Program-made: the position numbers and the translations under genes
Origin: Sorghum bicolor
Taxonomy: Eukaryota; Streptophyta; Magnoliopsida; Poales; Poaceae
Length of the DNA stretch: 64,000 bases
Assembly: GCF_000003195.3 (NCBI RefSeq)
Contig: NC_012871.2
Coordinates: forward strand, 2,901,997 to 2,965,996
Direction: 5' to 3'
Shown here: positions 44,293 through 57,347 of the stretch, piece by piece
How positions within the stretch are numbered: the stretch's first letter is position 1
Layout of the letters: each line of letters begins with the position of its first letter
The notes under the pieces: model-generated
The model's database searches: none
The model's input: the letters and a program-made list of their open reading frames with translations, nothing else
What the model was told of the DNA's origin: nothing

Positions 44293-44888
44293 GTCTCCGG
44301 GTGGGGTTTGCGGCGAGGCAGTGGGGTTTTGGGGGGAGGGGTAAACGAAGGCGGCGGGAGGGGGATCAGAGCAGGCAGGGTTTTCCTCCGTCCCTCACCG
44401 TTGCCAATGACAATGGGTTTCGAGAGGCCGAGAGGGGAGTGGGTGGTTAAAGCAAAACTGGCTGAGGCGAAGGGAAGCGGGGACGTACGGCAGTGCATGT
44501 GGCGACAATGGAGGACGAAGCCCTGCTGCTGCTGCTGCGCTGCGACTGCGAGTGCTTTTCTGTTTCGCTCTTGCTCAGGCTCGTCGGCAGTCGCCTCTGT
44601 CTGGCCTTCCTCTCCATGAGTTTTGAGTGCGTAGCATCGTGGTGCGTTATTCCGCCGGCCGTCGGTACACCACCAGGTAACTACGTGCAGCACGGACCGC
44701 CGGAGACCGGCCGGCAGGCCGGGCGTAGAGGTAGTAGAGCTCTATCGCCTCGTCTCGTCGAATGTGAGGAGATCAGAATGCGTCGCACGCCAAACCCCAC
44801 GCGGCCGTCAGGCGTCAGTGACCGGTCACACTGACCTACTGCGCGCGCTGCCAATGGGCGCCACACTGGCCTTGTATTCCATCTCAAA
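44293..44888. promoter_or_regulatory. GC-rich upstream region of gene B (unit 1)
   Basis: It lies immediately 5' of gene B on the minus strand and is GC-rich with C/T-rich tracts, fitting a grass 5' UTR/promoter. A CTG-type run (GCTGCTGCTGCTGCGC, about 44524) lies here. Open frames on both strands appear to be by-products of composition. I see no clear TATA box. Confidence 0.45.
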
Positions 44889-47800
44889 ACCTAAAATTTT
44901 TTAAGATTTCTTTTCATATCGAATCTTTAAACGCATGCATAGAGTATTAAATATAGACAAAAATAAAATCTAATTGTACAGTTTGGTCGGAATTTATGAG
45001 ACGAATCTTTTGAGCCTAGTTATTCTATGGTTGGACAATAATTACCACAAACAAACAAAAGTGTTACAGTGTCGCGAAATTTTCCCTTCAGAAACTAAAC
45101 GCGGCCTAGTTGGATGTGCCACTCGATGTGACGAATAATCTTAGGTCTGGTTTACTTCAACCAAAAAACCAAAAAAAATTAAAATTTTGAATCTTGTGGC
45201 AAATACATAAAACATTAAATATAGATGAAAACAAAAACTAATCATACAATTTACCTGTAAATCGTGAGATGAATATTTTAAGTCTAATTAGTTTATAATT
45301 AGATAATAATTATTAAATAAAAACAAAAAAGTTATAGTATGTAAAACTATTTTTTTTGGAATTAAACAAGACATTAATCCCTTGGGAAGAAAGGGCCGGA
45401 ACGAAAGGCTGCTTGTAGCCGATCGTAGTCCTTTAGACAGAGGGTGTGTGTGGGTGGCCGGGGGGGGGGGGGGGGAGCACGCTACTATCTACAAGTTCAA
45501 ACACATGTGTGTCACCAAACTATACTGTTGATTGATGCATTTCTTTTATATAAGAAGAAACTAATTAAGTCAAGTTAAAAGTTAAACAACTATTTACTTA
45601 GGTAGGACAACTAAAATGAACTACACGTACTCCCATGTGATAAATAAAAAAAATAATTGGCATGTTTAACTTTATTACAGAGTATTCGTTATTTTATGCG
45701 CTAGATTCTTAAGATGCATCAAGTGAGATTTTGTAACAAGTATATCTGAATACAACACATAAATATATACATTTCAATTCTAAGATTCGATCAAAGTTTT
45801 CATCATAAATTAATTAATGTTTTCCTTAGCGGAGGAGTGCTTATGTATGGGTGTGCGTCATACGGTGTCATCTACTACATGCGCGCGGTGAAATACTATA
45901 CGGCTAGCAGACGGAAGGCCCTGTTTAGATTGTAGATAAAAATTTTTTAGGTGTCACATCAGATGTGTCGGAAGGATGTCGGGAGGAATTTTTAGAAACT
46001 AATAAAAAAACAAATTACATAGCTCGTCAGGAAACTGCAAGACAATTCTATTAAGCATAATTAATCTGGCATTAGCACATGTGGGTTACTGTAGCACTTA
46101 AGGCTAATCATGGAGTAACTAGGTTTAAAAGATTCATCTTGCGATTTTTAACTAAACTGTGTAATTAGTTTATTCTTTTATTTACATTTAATGTTCCATA
46201 TGCATGTGTCCAAAGATTCGATGGGATGGATAAAAAAATTTTGGGTGAGGAACTAAAGAGGGCCTAGTACACGCTTGGAGCCTTTGGTGCCATAGCCCAA
46301 AGTAATACCAGCTGTCTCCACTCTTTAGTAGCAGTAGCAGCGGGTGTTTGGCTGGGGTTGTTAAAGTTTAACACATACTGTAACATTTTCATTTTATTTG
46401 TCAATTAGTATCAATCATAGTCTAATTAGACTCAAAAGATTTGGTTCGTAAATTACTTTTTAGTTTTTTAAATAGTCTATATTTAATACTCTATACATGT
46501 GCCTAAACATTCGATTTGACGGGAGTTAAAGTTTAATAACTGGACCAAACAGGGTACTTGGTCTGTAAATAACTGTCTTTTACGCTTTACAAGAAATAAT
46601 TTTAATTACATAGATATTAATAATATTAATATTTATGATACATAATTAGTATCATTAGAAAGATATTTGAATCTAGTTTTTTTAATAATTTTATAAAAAT
46701 ATAAATGTTGTACGTATTTCCTATAAATTAAATTAAACTTATGGCATATACATCAGCGATGACAATTAGATTGGGACGCAGGAGTAAGGCCTTGTTCAGT
46801 TCCCAAAATTTTTTGATTCGGGATACTGTAGAACTTTCATTTTCATTTGACAATTATTGTCTAATAATGGACTAACTAGACTTAAAAGATTCATCTCGCG
46901 ATTTACAGGTAAACTGTGTAATTTGTTTTTTGTTTTCGTCTATATTTAATGCTTCATGTATCTGACGAAGAATCTTAAAAAAAAAAATTCGTTTTTGAAG
47001 TGAAAGAACTTGGGCCTAAAGTAATACTCCTCTACAAGTACAAGTACAAGTACAAGTACAAGGGCACAGTAAAAAACCCGGAAACTCTCAAGCAGAGGCT
47101 GTGTAAAAACCAGCAATGGCTGCCTCCTACTCCTGCTACGGTACCAGTACACCGAGGCCTTGGTTAGTTCAAATTTTTTTATAAAATGTACACTGTTGTA
47201 TTTTTGTTTGTATTTGATAAATATTGTCCAATTATAGATTAATTAGTCTCAAAAGATTCGTTTCATAAATTACAAATAAACTGTATAATTAGTTATTTCT
47301 TTTATTTATATTTAATGTTTTATATATGTGGTGTAAAATTCGATGTAACAAATAATATGAAAAAATTTGCAAACTTTTTTAAAACTAAACAAGACGCTAC
47401 ACCTAGCACCTGCAACTCCTATTGGAACGGTCAAAAGCCAGAGATAACGCACGATCACATCACGCAATTGGCCCGCCTCGCCTCGGTTCTCTGATAGGCA
47501 GCTTTTGAACGGTGAAGATAGTACATGCCCAGATGTACATACCACCAGACATTTTCGCACTGCCGGGTGCCTGCCTGAATTCCTTTCTGTCTGTACTGCT
47601 CCGCCCGGTGCCTTCTATCAGCTCCCTCCACCGCACCATCCATGCTCTCCTCTCCTCTAGTACCGTAGGCTGTTGGCTACCCTTGTTTAGTTTGTAAAAA
47701 AAATTAAGATTTTCCGTCGCATCGAATCTTTCGACATATACATTGAATATTAAATATATAAAAAAATAAAAATTAATTACACAGTTTATCTATAATTTAC

Positions 47801-48565
47801 GAGACGAATCTTTTAAGTCTAGTTAGTTTATAGTTAGACAATAATTAACTAATACAAACGAAAATGCTACGGTTTCTAAAATCCAAAAATTTTACCATGT
47901 GAACAAGACCTAAAACCAAGGCTGTTGGCTCTTGTTCTGCCGCCTGTTAGCCTCTCGCCTCTCCACACACGACTCAACCTGCTTTCACCGGCTATACATT
48001 TTTTTTTTGGAAAAAAAGGGAATTCTGCCAATGCATAAAAAGACTCTTTTTATGTAGTGTGTACATAAACAAAAATTACTCCATCTGTTTTTGCATGAAT
48101 CAGGCCCCGTTTAGTTCTAAAAAATTTATAAAATTTTCTAAAATTCTTCATCACACCTAATCTTTGGACGCATGCATTGAGCATTAAATAAAAATAAAAA
48201 ATAAATAATTGCATAGTTTTGCGAAACGAATCTTTTGAGCCTAATTAGTCCATGATTGGACCATAATTATCAAATACAAACGAAAATACTACAGTAACCA
48301 AACCCAATTTTTTTCACCAACTAAACAAGGCATCAATTCCTAGAATTCATGTCAGTCAGACCTTTTTAAGTTTGACTAACTTTATAAAAAAGAGGAATGA
48401 TACCTATGACATAAAATGAACATCTTATGAAAATATATTGTATGATAAATCTTATTATACTAATATGATACTATAAATTCTATTTTTTTAAAAAAATGGT
48501 CAAATTTTAAAAATTTAACTTAAGATAACTTTGGAAATCTATTTATTTAGGGACTGAGGGAGTAT
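44889..48565. mobile_element. MITE-dense region of unit 1
   Basis: I count about eight Tourist-like members by their cores and ends: about 44889-45110, 45144-45373, 45918-46264, 46345-46556, 46790-47016, 47156-47394, 47686-47912 and 48105-48331. Two AT-rich Stowaway-like members are at about 46566-46785 and 48346-48565 (the second ends GGGACTGAGGGAGTA). Between them are a 16-base G run (about 45460-45475), a TACAAG microsatellite (47033-47062) and a GC-richer piece at 47395-47680 with no supported gene. Borders are approximate because many ends have decayed. Confidence 0.7.
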
Positions 48566-50329
48566 ATCATCAATAGACTAATATTCCATGTATCCTTTAA
48601 TACAAACTAATGTTGAATTTATTAAAGTAATTGAGGATAAAGATGTATTGTGAGTAACATTTGATAGTCAAAGTACGTTTCTAAAGACTTTTTTCTTCAC
48701 AAATCCTATATGCATTAGACAAATAAACGAAGGGAGTATTATTACTAACGGAGATGATGTAGGGCCGCAACCCTATTCTGTTGTACTACTTTAGTCGTAC
48801 TTTTCATTGAATAAACAATATTTTTTATCACAATATTTCAACATAAGCCAAATTTTAGCAAAACTACTCGGACCAAGTGATTATACACATCCGTTTGCGC
48901 TGCCAGTAGAATATTTGCCCACTTCAAATTATGGCACTCGTTTGATTATATTAATGCACAACAGTGAGGTTGTATAATATGAATCTTACTTTTATTACCA
49001 ATTCTTATGAAAAAAATTACAATTGATGATTTTGGCAGACACTCCACTTGACCACCTATGCACTACGCAAGTGGGCCCAAACCCTTTGGAAATACTCTTA
49101 GTTGATTATAGAGGAGGTAGACACAAGATGATTTTGGCAGACACGCCACTTGACCACCTATATGCACTACGCAAGTGGGCTCAAACCCTTTGGAAATACT
49201 CCTAGTTGATTATAGAGGAGGTAGACACAAGAAACGATCGACCACTGGAAATTGTGTTTTTAGATGGGGTTCCTTGTGCGAGTCGACAAAAACCATTCAA
49301 ACTTTTTTACAATTTTTAATCTTCTCAATGAAGTCGTGTTCAGAATGAAAATTTATGGAGGGTAATATCGTCTCCATGCATCTATAGTAAAATTTATGTA
49401 TTGTTTGCAAACTTTTTGGCATACACGTTTGAAAAATTTATGGAGGGTAATATCATCATTGTGACATCTTTTCCTTATACTTCACACGTGTACGACATTC
49501 CGAATACTTATACAAAAATAATTGTGAGAATTACAGTTGTAGAAGGGGATACACATGATATATGCCCCATAAAATCTCATTGGAACACAATTTAATTAAA
49601 TGGACTAAAAATACAATTGGAGGTGCTTTTAGCCTTTTTCTTATCAACATTAAGAGGTGGTTCACAAAAAGGAATTGTATATGAAGATAACCATTTTTTA
49701 CGAGGGGGTATCTTAATTATGTAAACTGCGTCTCGAAATCACTTCCTGCAGCAAAGGTTCAAGAAAGGCTATTAGCAAAAACTATGTGGTGGTATGGTAT
49801 CTGTTTAGAAAGGTTCTTAAGGAAAATCGCGTGATTCTATGGGTCCTTTTTGTAAGTAAACATACTACTAAGTACTAACAGATGACAAATTTGTTTCATA
49901 AAAAATAAAAAAACAAAGGACAAATTTCATGATCAGCCCCATGTCCTTTTTTAACTAAGTAGTGCCGGCCACCAACGTCAGCTCCATGTTCATCGAAAAT
50001 TTTACAAAATGGTTACTGTAACACTTTCATTTGTATTTGATAATTATTGTCTAATTATAGACTAACTAGACTCAAAAGATTTGTCTCGCAAATTACAAAC
50101 AAATGCAATTAGTTATTTGTTATCTATATTTAATTAATGCTTCATGCATGTGTCGCAAGATTCGATGTGACGGAAAATATTAAAAAAATTTACAGTTTTT
50201 TTAGAACTAAACAGTAAAAGTCTTCTTTTCCATTTTGCATCCCGGAAGAGACAGATGTTCTCTTTTATTTTTATTTTTATTTTTATTTTTTTTAGAAAAT
50301 AAGAGCAGACTACATACTTCAAAAGGAGA
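48566..50329. other. Distal part of unit 1, no supported gene
   Basis: It is AT-rich. It contains the 102-bp tandem duplication (49025-49228), a truncated Tourist-like MITE at about 50010-50213, a TTTTA run (about 50262-50292) and the array junction. Short frames near 49023-49595 derive from the duplication or have no motif. Confidence 0.55.
49025..49228. repeat. 102-bp tandem duplication (unit 1)
   Basis: Two adjacent copies start GATGATTTTGGCAGACAC and include CACTACGCAAGTGGGC and GAGGAGGTAGACACAA. They differ at a few bases. The same pair lies in unit 2 at 62081-62284. Confidence 0.93.
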
Positions 50330-50345
50330 AGACTACATACTTCAA
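50307..50345. repeat. Array junction with a repeated 16-bp word
   Basis: AGACTACATACTTCAA occurs at 50307-50322 (end of unit 1) and again at 50330-50345 (start of unit 2), separated by AAGGAGA. The unit 2/3 junction is identical (63363-63378 and 63386-63401). The left edge of the array has only one copy (37278-37293). Confidence 0.92.
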
Positions 50346-50774
50346 TATTGTGTTGAGTTAAATTCTCCAACCTTAATTAAGTTTATAGGAAAATACACCA
50401 ATATTTACATGTAAACAAATAGTTTCTTTAGAAAATAAGAGCAGATAATATTTAAAGGAAGAGAAAATCTTTTTTTTTTTTAAAAAAAAAACATAGAGGA
50501 AGAGAAACTTTTTGTTTTTTTTACAACTCTTCTACGAGAAGACTCCGTGTATTCCAGCAAACATGTGTTTTCTCAAGGACTTTTGTGTGAAAATTGTGGT
50601 CCACTCGTATTCCTGGACGCGAGCGAAACCGAACCGGAGACAGACACGACGAGCTGCCCGATTCCTTCCCCACATCCATCGTCAAAAGGAGAAGAGAGAG
50701 AGAGAGAGAGGAGCAAACCCTAGCTCCAGCTTGCCTCCTACTCCGCCATCATCCAGATCCGGCCGGTGCGTGCG

Positions 50775-53051
50775 ATGGCGCTGCGCGTTCTGGCCCGTAA
50801 GCTGAGGTTCCCTGCCACGTCCGTTCTCCAGCGGGCGTCGACCCCCGTGGTGTCGCCGCCGGCGAGCTCCCGACTTCTCACCTCCCACTCCTCTCAGGTG
50901 CGTGTTCTCCGTTTTCTGCTCTGGATTATATTGATCAGCGGAGCAATCTTCTTCTGAGATCATGAGCGCGCGGTTAATATTGCGAGCTGGACTGGATTCG
51001 CCTCCAGCTGCAGGACCGTACCTGATGTTTGTCCCAGTATGGCTTAGGATTTCACTCGCATGGTGCAAGGATTTTTGTTTCCTCTAGTTGATTGAATTGA
51101 ATTCTAAAGCAGATCACTGTAGCCCGCTATTCTGATCGAATAAGTTTTTTCTTTTTTCATCGAAGTGTGAGAGCTGAATAAGCTAAGGAGGAAACGATCG
51201 ATCATGTAGAAAGGGAAAAATTGGGATTAGTCTCTTTATGCATTAAACTGTTGACAGATGAATCAGGTGTCACCTTGCTTTGTCGTCGAAAATTTTAACC
51301 GGAACTTCTCATGTCGGTTTGTGTATGAGAGTAATATAATATGGAAGATGAACTATCTATTCTCTTCTTCTATCATTTACCTGGTACTACAGAACTGTCA
51401 TGTTTTAGTAAATCGTTTAGAAGTACGTGATGTGTACAATCTTGGTTATTTTCATCTTGACCCTTTTCTGTAAGTAATCAATAAGACTTTTAGGAAACAG
51501 TGTCTCTTGTGCCATATTTCTTACTCAACTTTTAATCTAAAAGGACATGTCTTTTTAGTTAGGAATTATTTGGCCATACTTAGACTAAGCTGGAGTCCCT
51601 GCCTTATGCATTTGTAGTTCAGCTTCAGTAGCCATTCTATTTGTCTGTTTTCGATCACCATATGCCAAAATAGCTTAAGGGCATATAGATAAATGTGTTT
51701 TCTCAAACATAAGCCATAACCCTTCAAGCACCTTCTGGGCTGCTGCTGCCCACTGCTTGTTGCACACCTGTACCACCTCTCTTCTGAGCCTTTACCCCGA
51801 TTGTGTCCATCGGATGATTGCTATGTTGAAATTACTCCAGATTAATATATTGACTGGGTTTCGAATCTCTGCTAGCAATATGAATCTAAGTAAATGGGGA
51901 CACAAGCTGAACTTGATGTATGTGACGTGGGCATGAGTGAGAAGCTCACTGTAAGTTGGACCAAACTCTCAGTATATGTGTGTATTGTCTACTGCTAAGC
52001 TTGGCCAAGTTGCTCTCCTACCAAAAGGCACACTACATCTGCCTCCGGTCCATCCAACATCAGGAACTTATTTGGTCCTTGTGGGACTGCTGTTTCTTTT
52101 CCAAATAATGCGCATTATGGCAGAATTTTATCTATTATATGTAAGAGAGTATGTAGGAGATATACAAGGCCCAACTTGGCAAATTACAAAATTCTGAAAC
52201 AATTGGGCAGTTCCTTCAATGTAGATATTAGGATGGGTGTGAGTAAAGCTATGTGCTCCCTAATCTAGAATATATCAGCAACCTTTTTTTTTTGTTTGTT
52301 GCACCATGTACTCAAGATGACTTTGAACTGTTTGGTTCTGCACATGGCTTTCCTAAACTGTTTGCCTAATTCTCTAATCTGCTAGTGGTGTCACCTAGTC
52401 TGTCAAATTTGCAATAGAGCGCCTGGTTGTCGTTTTTAAGGACTTACTTTTTAGTCTGTTCCCAGCTTTTCATGACTTTCTAAATTTAGTTTTCTGAGAT
52501 ACCCAAGGTTTATGCTACTTGGATGCTAGCACTAATCAACTTCTTTATTTTTTTTTCTTGAAGCAATTATCATGCATGGTCGATCACTCTTGCAGTCTAC
52601 CTTGAACTGAGTTTCCAATGTTAACATGTGCCTCAGTTTGGTTTAAGTTTCCTTCTGATCGTTTTAAATAATTGAAAATTGCAGAGTGGAGGAGCCAAGA
52701 GAGCAGTGAATGAGACCAGGAATGCTCGACCAAGGTGGAGGAATTACAAGAAACTGGAGAAGCGTTTTTTGTAAGTGAAACTTTAAATTGCTCCCATTTG
52801 ATTTCACCAAATGGTATGATCCTAGTATGTAACCTTTCCTGTGTTATTTTTGTATAAGGCGCGATATGGAGAAGGACATGAAGAATTTCAAGGAGCTTTC
52901 ATTAGCTATGGACAACTTGCCAAGGAATGTTGTACTCACTTCCTCTGTTGGTCTTGCGGTTTTGACAACCGGCTGGGCGTATGCCATTGGTGTTTTCGAT
53001 TGGAACAGAATGGGGGACAGTGAACCTTCGGATCAACAAGGTGTTGTGTAG
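50775..53051 (+). CDS. Gene A, copy 2
   Basis: Exons are 50775-50897, 52685-52770 and 52859-53051. The predicted 133-aa protein appears identical to copy 1. All splice sites are retained, and the leader has one more GA unit than copies 1 and 3. Nothing marks this copy as inactivated. Confidence 0.78.
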
Positions 53052-53742
53052 ACGCACCCCATGAATAATCTATGAGACTTTTATATTTATGTAAGAGAAA
53101 TGAAATGGTGCGGACAAGGAGAAGACTGTATGCTTGTTAAGTAAGGCCTTGTTTAGATCCAAAATTTTTTCTGTTTTTGACACTAGCAATTTCGTTTTTA
53201 TTTGACAAACCTTGTCCAATCATGGAGTAACTAGACTCAAAAATTTAATTGGATGTTTGACTGTTTGGTTTGTGGAATGAAGCTATCTATCACAATTTCA
53301 CTACTTAGTTTTTTTTGTTTGGTTTGTGGAATAGAATAAGGCCTTGTTCAGTTCACAAAAAGCATGGTTTTTGGCTACTGTAGCACTTTCGTTTTTATTT
53401 GACAAACATTGTCTAATCACGGAGCAATTAGTTTTTATTTTTATCTATATTTAATGCTCCATGTATGCGACCAAAGATTCGATGTGACGGAAAACCTTGA
53501 AAATTTTTGTGAACTAAGCCCTTGTTTAGATGCGAAAAGATTTTGGATTTCGCTACTGTAGCACTTCAGTTTGTTTGTGGCAAATATTGTCCAACTATGG
53601 ACTAATTAGGATCAAAAGATTTGTCTCGCGATTTACAGTTAAACTGTGCAATTAGTTTTTATTTTTGTCTATATTTAATGCTTAATGCATATGCCAAAAG
53701 ATTTGATGTGATGGGAAATCTTGTGGTTTTCAGGTGAACTAA

Positions 53743-54219
53743 GGCCTTGTTTAGTTCGCAAAAATTTTCAAGATTCCCCGTCACATCGAATCTTTGGTCT
53801 CATGCATGGAGTATTAAATATAGACAAAAATAAAAACTAACTGCACAGTTTACCTGTAATTTGTGAGATGAATCTTTTGAGCCTAGTTACTCCGTGATTG
53901 GACAATGGCCTTGTTTAGTTCGGAAAACTTTTTGGTTTTCGGAACTGTAGCACTTTCGTTTTTATTTGATGAACATTGTCCAATTACGAAGTAACTAGGC
54001 TTAAAAGATTCATTTCGCGATTTACAGGTAAACTGTGCAACTAGTTTTTATTTTCGTCTATATTTAGTGCTTCATGCATGTGTCACAAGATTCGATGTGA
54101 CGAGGAATCTTGAAAAAATTTTAGATTTTGGGGTGAACTAAACAAGGCCAATGTTTGTCAAATAAAAACGAAATGCTACCGTAGCCAAAAACAAAAATTT
54201 TTGCGAACTAAACAAGGCC
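53743..54219. mobile_element. Nested Tourist-like MITE pair (unit 2)
   Basis: This is the exact counterpart of the nested pair in unit 1, with the inner element at 53907-54149. The nesting therefore predates the array duplication. Confidence 0.9.
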
Positions 54220-54566
54220 TAAACAAGACCTAAGTTGATCTGTCGCCACCTTGTTACTCCCAAGCTGAAATGTGGTTATTATACTAAATTTGAGCAATTG
54301 AATAAATTTGAGCAATTGACTCCTGATGCATCACTCGGTCACTCCATCTAAAATGGGTTGACGTCCGAAACCAAACACTCCAAAAGAGCATCTCTAGTAG
54401 TTTCCACTAAATTGTTTGGTAAATAAATGAGTTTTTCAACTAAAAATAGGAGGATTGTTGACTTTCTCCAACGTTTACAATATTTTGCTAAAAAAAAAAG
54501 ACTTGGCCCACTCGACACTCATGCTCACTGCTTCCTCCCAACTGCTTCCTCCCTAACTTCCAGAAC

Positions 54567-57347
54567 TCACTGCTTCCTTCCCCACTTCCAGAACTTGAGT
54601 GACTCTAAAATACTATTCTTCACTTGGCCCCCAACACAATCTATCATGGTATTGGTAATCACTTCAGTTAGCTCTTTAGCCATCTTCTTAACCTTGTCCT
54701 CGTCCACATCATTAGCCATGTTTTTGAGTTCTTCGGCTAACTTGATAAACTTTTTCGACGCTACCTCCGCCACATGTGGTGCTACCACCTCCATAACTAG
54801 GTAGCAGCCTAAAATTATACCTACTAGGAGCCAACCGAAGAAGTAAAGTGGTAGCAGCCTGACTTGATTCTTCAACTTCTCACTCTCGAGCTCCATCTCA
54901 CGCCTATGATTAACATAAACAACAATCAAACCAGAATGTTTGAGTTAAATAAGATGCTTCATTTCATATTAGACGTCTCATACATACTAAGTCATAATAA
55001 GCACAGCAAGATTCTTAACAAAAGACACACCAAGATTATGCTAAATAACATGCATACTAGGACATTTATTAGTTAATTGGTTGAGCACCATTAGTTTCAG
55101 TGGCACATCACTTTACAAGGTCGCACAAGGTCTTAGGTATGTTAACTGAGATTTACTAGGGTCATGAGCTAGCTTTAGTATACGTACACAACATCAAGCT
55201 AAAAGAATCAACTTAGGCAAGCAAGATTGTGGACTACAACACAACAATTACTTGTTTTAACCATAACTACAAGCATCCAACAAACATGGTCCTTAGCTTT
55301 TTGGAAAGCTTATTAAGCTTTATACAACTTTCTTACTATTATCACTCAGAGTTGATTCAATAACTAACAAGGTCAAACATTACCAAGAAGCATTTTTGTC
55401 TAGACTTAGACAAAATCTGACATTAAGCTTTAGATATTTGCAACTGGAGTTCTAGTTTACCAAAAGTTGTGTTCTTTAACATTTTGGAAAGCTTTTTAGT
55501 TACTCAAACAACCACACGCAAGAAAATCATCACATAGACAAACTATCCATTACTTATTTTATTAACAAGAGAGCATAAAACATATGCCATTCAAGAGCTC
55601 AACCATTACTAGCATAACTCAACAACATTTCATAAGAATCATCACAAGAATTACATACATGTTCATTTATTAGCAAAACTTTCTTACGTTTTATAGATTA
55701 AAGAGATATTTAATAAAGGGGCGGTATGGCAAACATTTAGTTTGGACCTGAGATTTTTATGGTTGGAAGAGGTTGTCAAAGCATGACTACTGTAGAAACA
55801 TTACATGCTCAGGTTTAATAGATTAATTATTTCAATAAGAACAAGTTTTTATTGCAATAAAACATGTGAGAGTAAGTTAAATCTAAAGATCCACATTTTC
55901 TGTATATCCATGCACTTATAACTGAATAAACAGTAAACGTAATAGAGATGACGTGCTGATGAGTTTACCTGACCAAAAGACTGAACTTCACATGGAGGTA
56001 GACACAGGTTTCAATACGACGGACATGGAACTGAAGCTTGGCCAATTTTGCCATGATTTTGCTTTGATTCTGCAGTCTTGGCTTCAAGGACTCGTCATCA
56101 CCGCCAGACTTCTGGCCACCAGATTTCTCATTGCCACCGGCTGTGGAAGAGTAGCCACGCCGACCGGTTATACCCAACACGGTGGGGATGGTGCAGAACC
56201 GAGAGCCGTTGGGCGCGGCACCAGCGACGGCGGCCGCCTCCTTGGCGCCGACCCGGGCGCGGTTCTCGGTCTTGGGGCCCTCAAGGCCGTTGGACCCAGC
56301 AGCAGGGAGGAGCAGCGCGACGAAGAGTCGTGGGTGCGTCGGCACTAGAAGCACGCGCGAGGCGGAGAGGATTGCGGCGGCGGCGGCTGCTGCCATAGGG
56401 CACTCAAGCGGCGGCCCCAGGAACGCAGCGCCGCGTGGTCCTAGCGCGGCGTCCTCGACACAGAGCATCGCACCGCCGTAGTCGCCGTTCGTGCCGTAGG
56501 CAGAGTCGACCACCAGGAACGCGGAGTCACCTCCTCCCATGGCGAAGGCAAATCCACTGCCTTGGGCACCGGTGGTGATGGGGACGGCGAGGGCCAGGCA
56601 CGAACGATTGGGCGCGGCGCCGCCAGCGACGGTGTCCGCCTCCCTGGCGCGGACCCAGACGTGATCGTCGGACCCGGAAGGGAGGGAGATAGGGCGCTCG
56701 AGCGGCGGCGCCAAGAACGCAGCGCCGCATGGCCCTAGTGCGGCGTCCTCGACGCACAACATCGCCCCGCAGTAGTGGGCAGAGTCGACGCCGACGACCA
56801 CCAGGTGCGTGTAGTCACCTCCTCCCTCGGCAGCACCGCCGGGCTCCTGAGCGTCGCGATGGCCCACGGAGAAGGGAAATCCACCGCCTTTGGCTCCGGT
56901 GGTGGTGATGAGGATAGCGAGGGCGAGCCGCGAACGGTTGGGCGCGACGCTGCCAGCGACGGTGTCCGCCTCCCCGGCGCGGACCCGGGCGTGGTCGTCG
57001 GACCCGTCAGGGAGGAGCGGGGCGAAGACGAACCTTTGGAGCACAGGCGCCAGCAAGCGCGGGGCTCCGGGGAGGATGGCGGCGGCGATAGGACGCTCGA
57101 GCGGCGGCGCCAAGAAGGTAGCGGCACGCGGCGAGAGGGTGGCTGCGCGGCGAGACTGCTTGCCGGCGGCGCGAGACAGTAGCTGAAGCGGGGTGGGGGT
57201 TCGCGACGAGCCAGTGGGGTTTTGGGGGGTTATGGAGGAGGCGGCGGCGGTGGTAGGGCGCTGGAGCGGCGGCGCCAAGAAGGTAGCGGCCGTGCGGCGG
57301 GACTGCTTGCCGGCGGCGCGAGCCAGGAGCTGGAGCACTCCGGCCAT
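54567..57347 (-). CDS. Gene B, copy 2
   Basis: Exons (minus) are 57347-55969 and 54903-54567, giving the same predicted 571-aa protein as copy 1. The substitutions I noticed near it fall in the 3' flank (54539) and in the intron (55046), not in the coding sequence. Confidence 0.65.

Larger units (their letters stand above)
37278..50329 (+). repeat. Tandem array unit 1 (13,052 bp)
   Basis: The unit is repeated head-to-tail as unit 2 (50330-63385) and the start of unit 3 (63386 onward). It starts at AGACTACATACTTCAATATTG. Its last bases are ...GCAGACTACATACTTCAAAAGGAGA. It carries gene A (plus), gene B (minus), a nested MITE block between them and a MITE-rich distal third. Against unit 2 I noticed substitutions at 41484 (T/C at 54539), 41991 (C/T at 55046) and 45784 (G/T at 58840), plus changes in a T run, a GA repeat and a G run. 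Confidence 0.97.

Noticed and set aside
44175..44834. Frames of 113-172 codons upstream of gene B
   Set aside because: They overlap each other on both strands in a GC-rich promoter-like region and have no splice partner or motif. A polyglutamine-like run reflects the CTG repeat.
47312..47697. Small frames at 47312-47697 (and copy in unit 2) as a possible third gene in the array
   Set aside because: They are made mostly of MITE sequence and a short GC-richer piece. No splice-consistent exon chain could be built.
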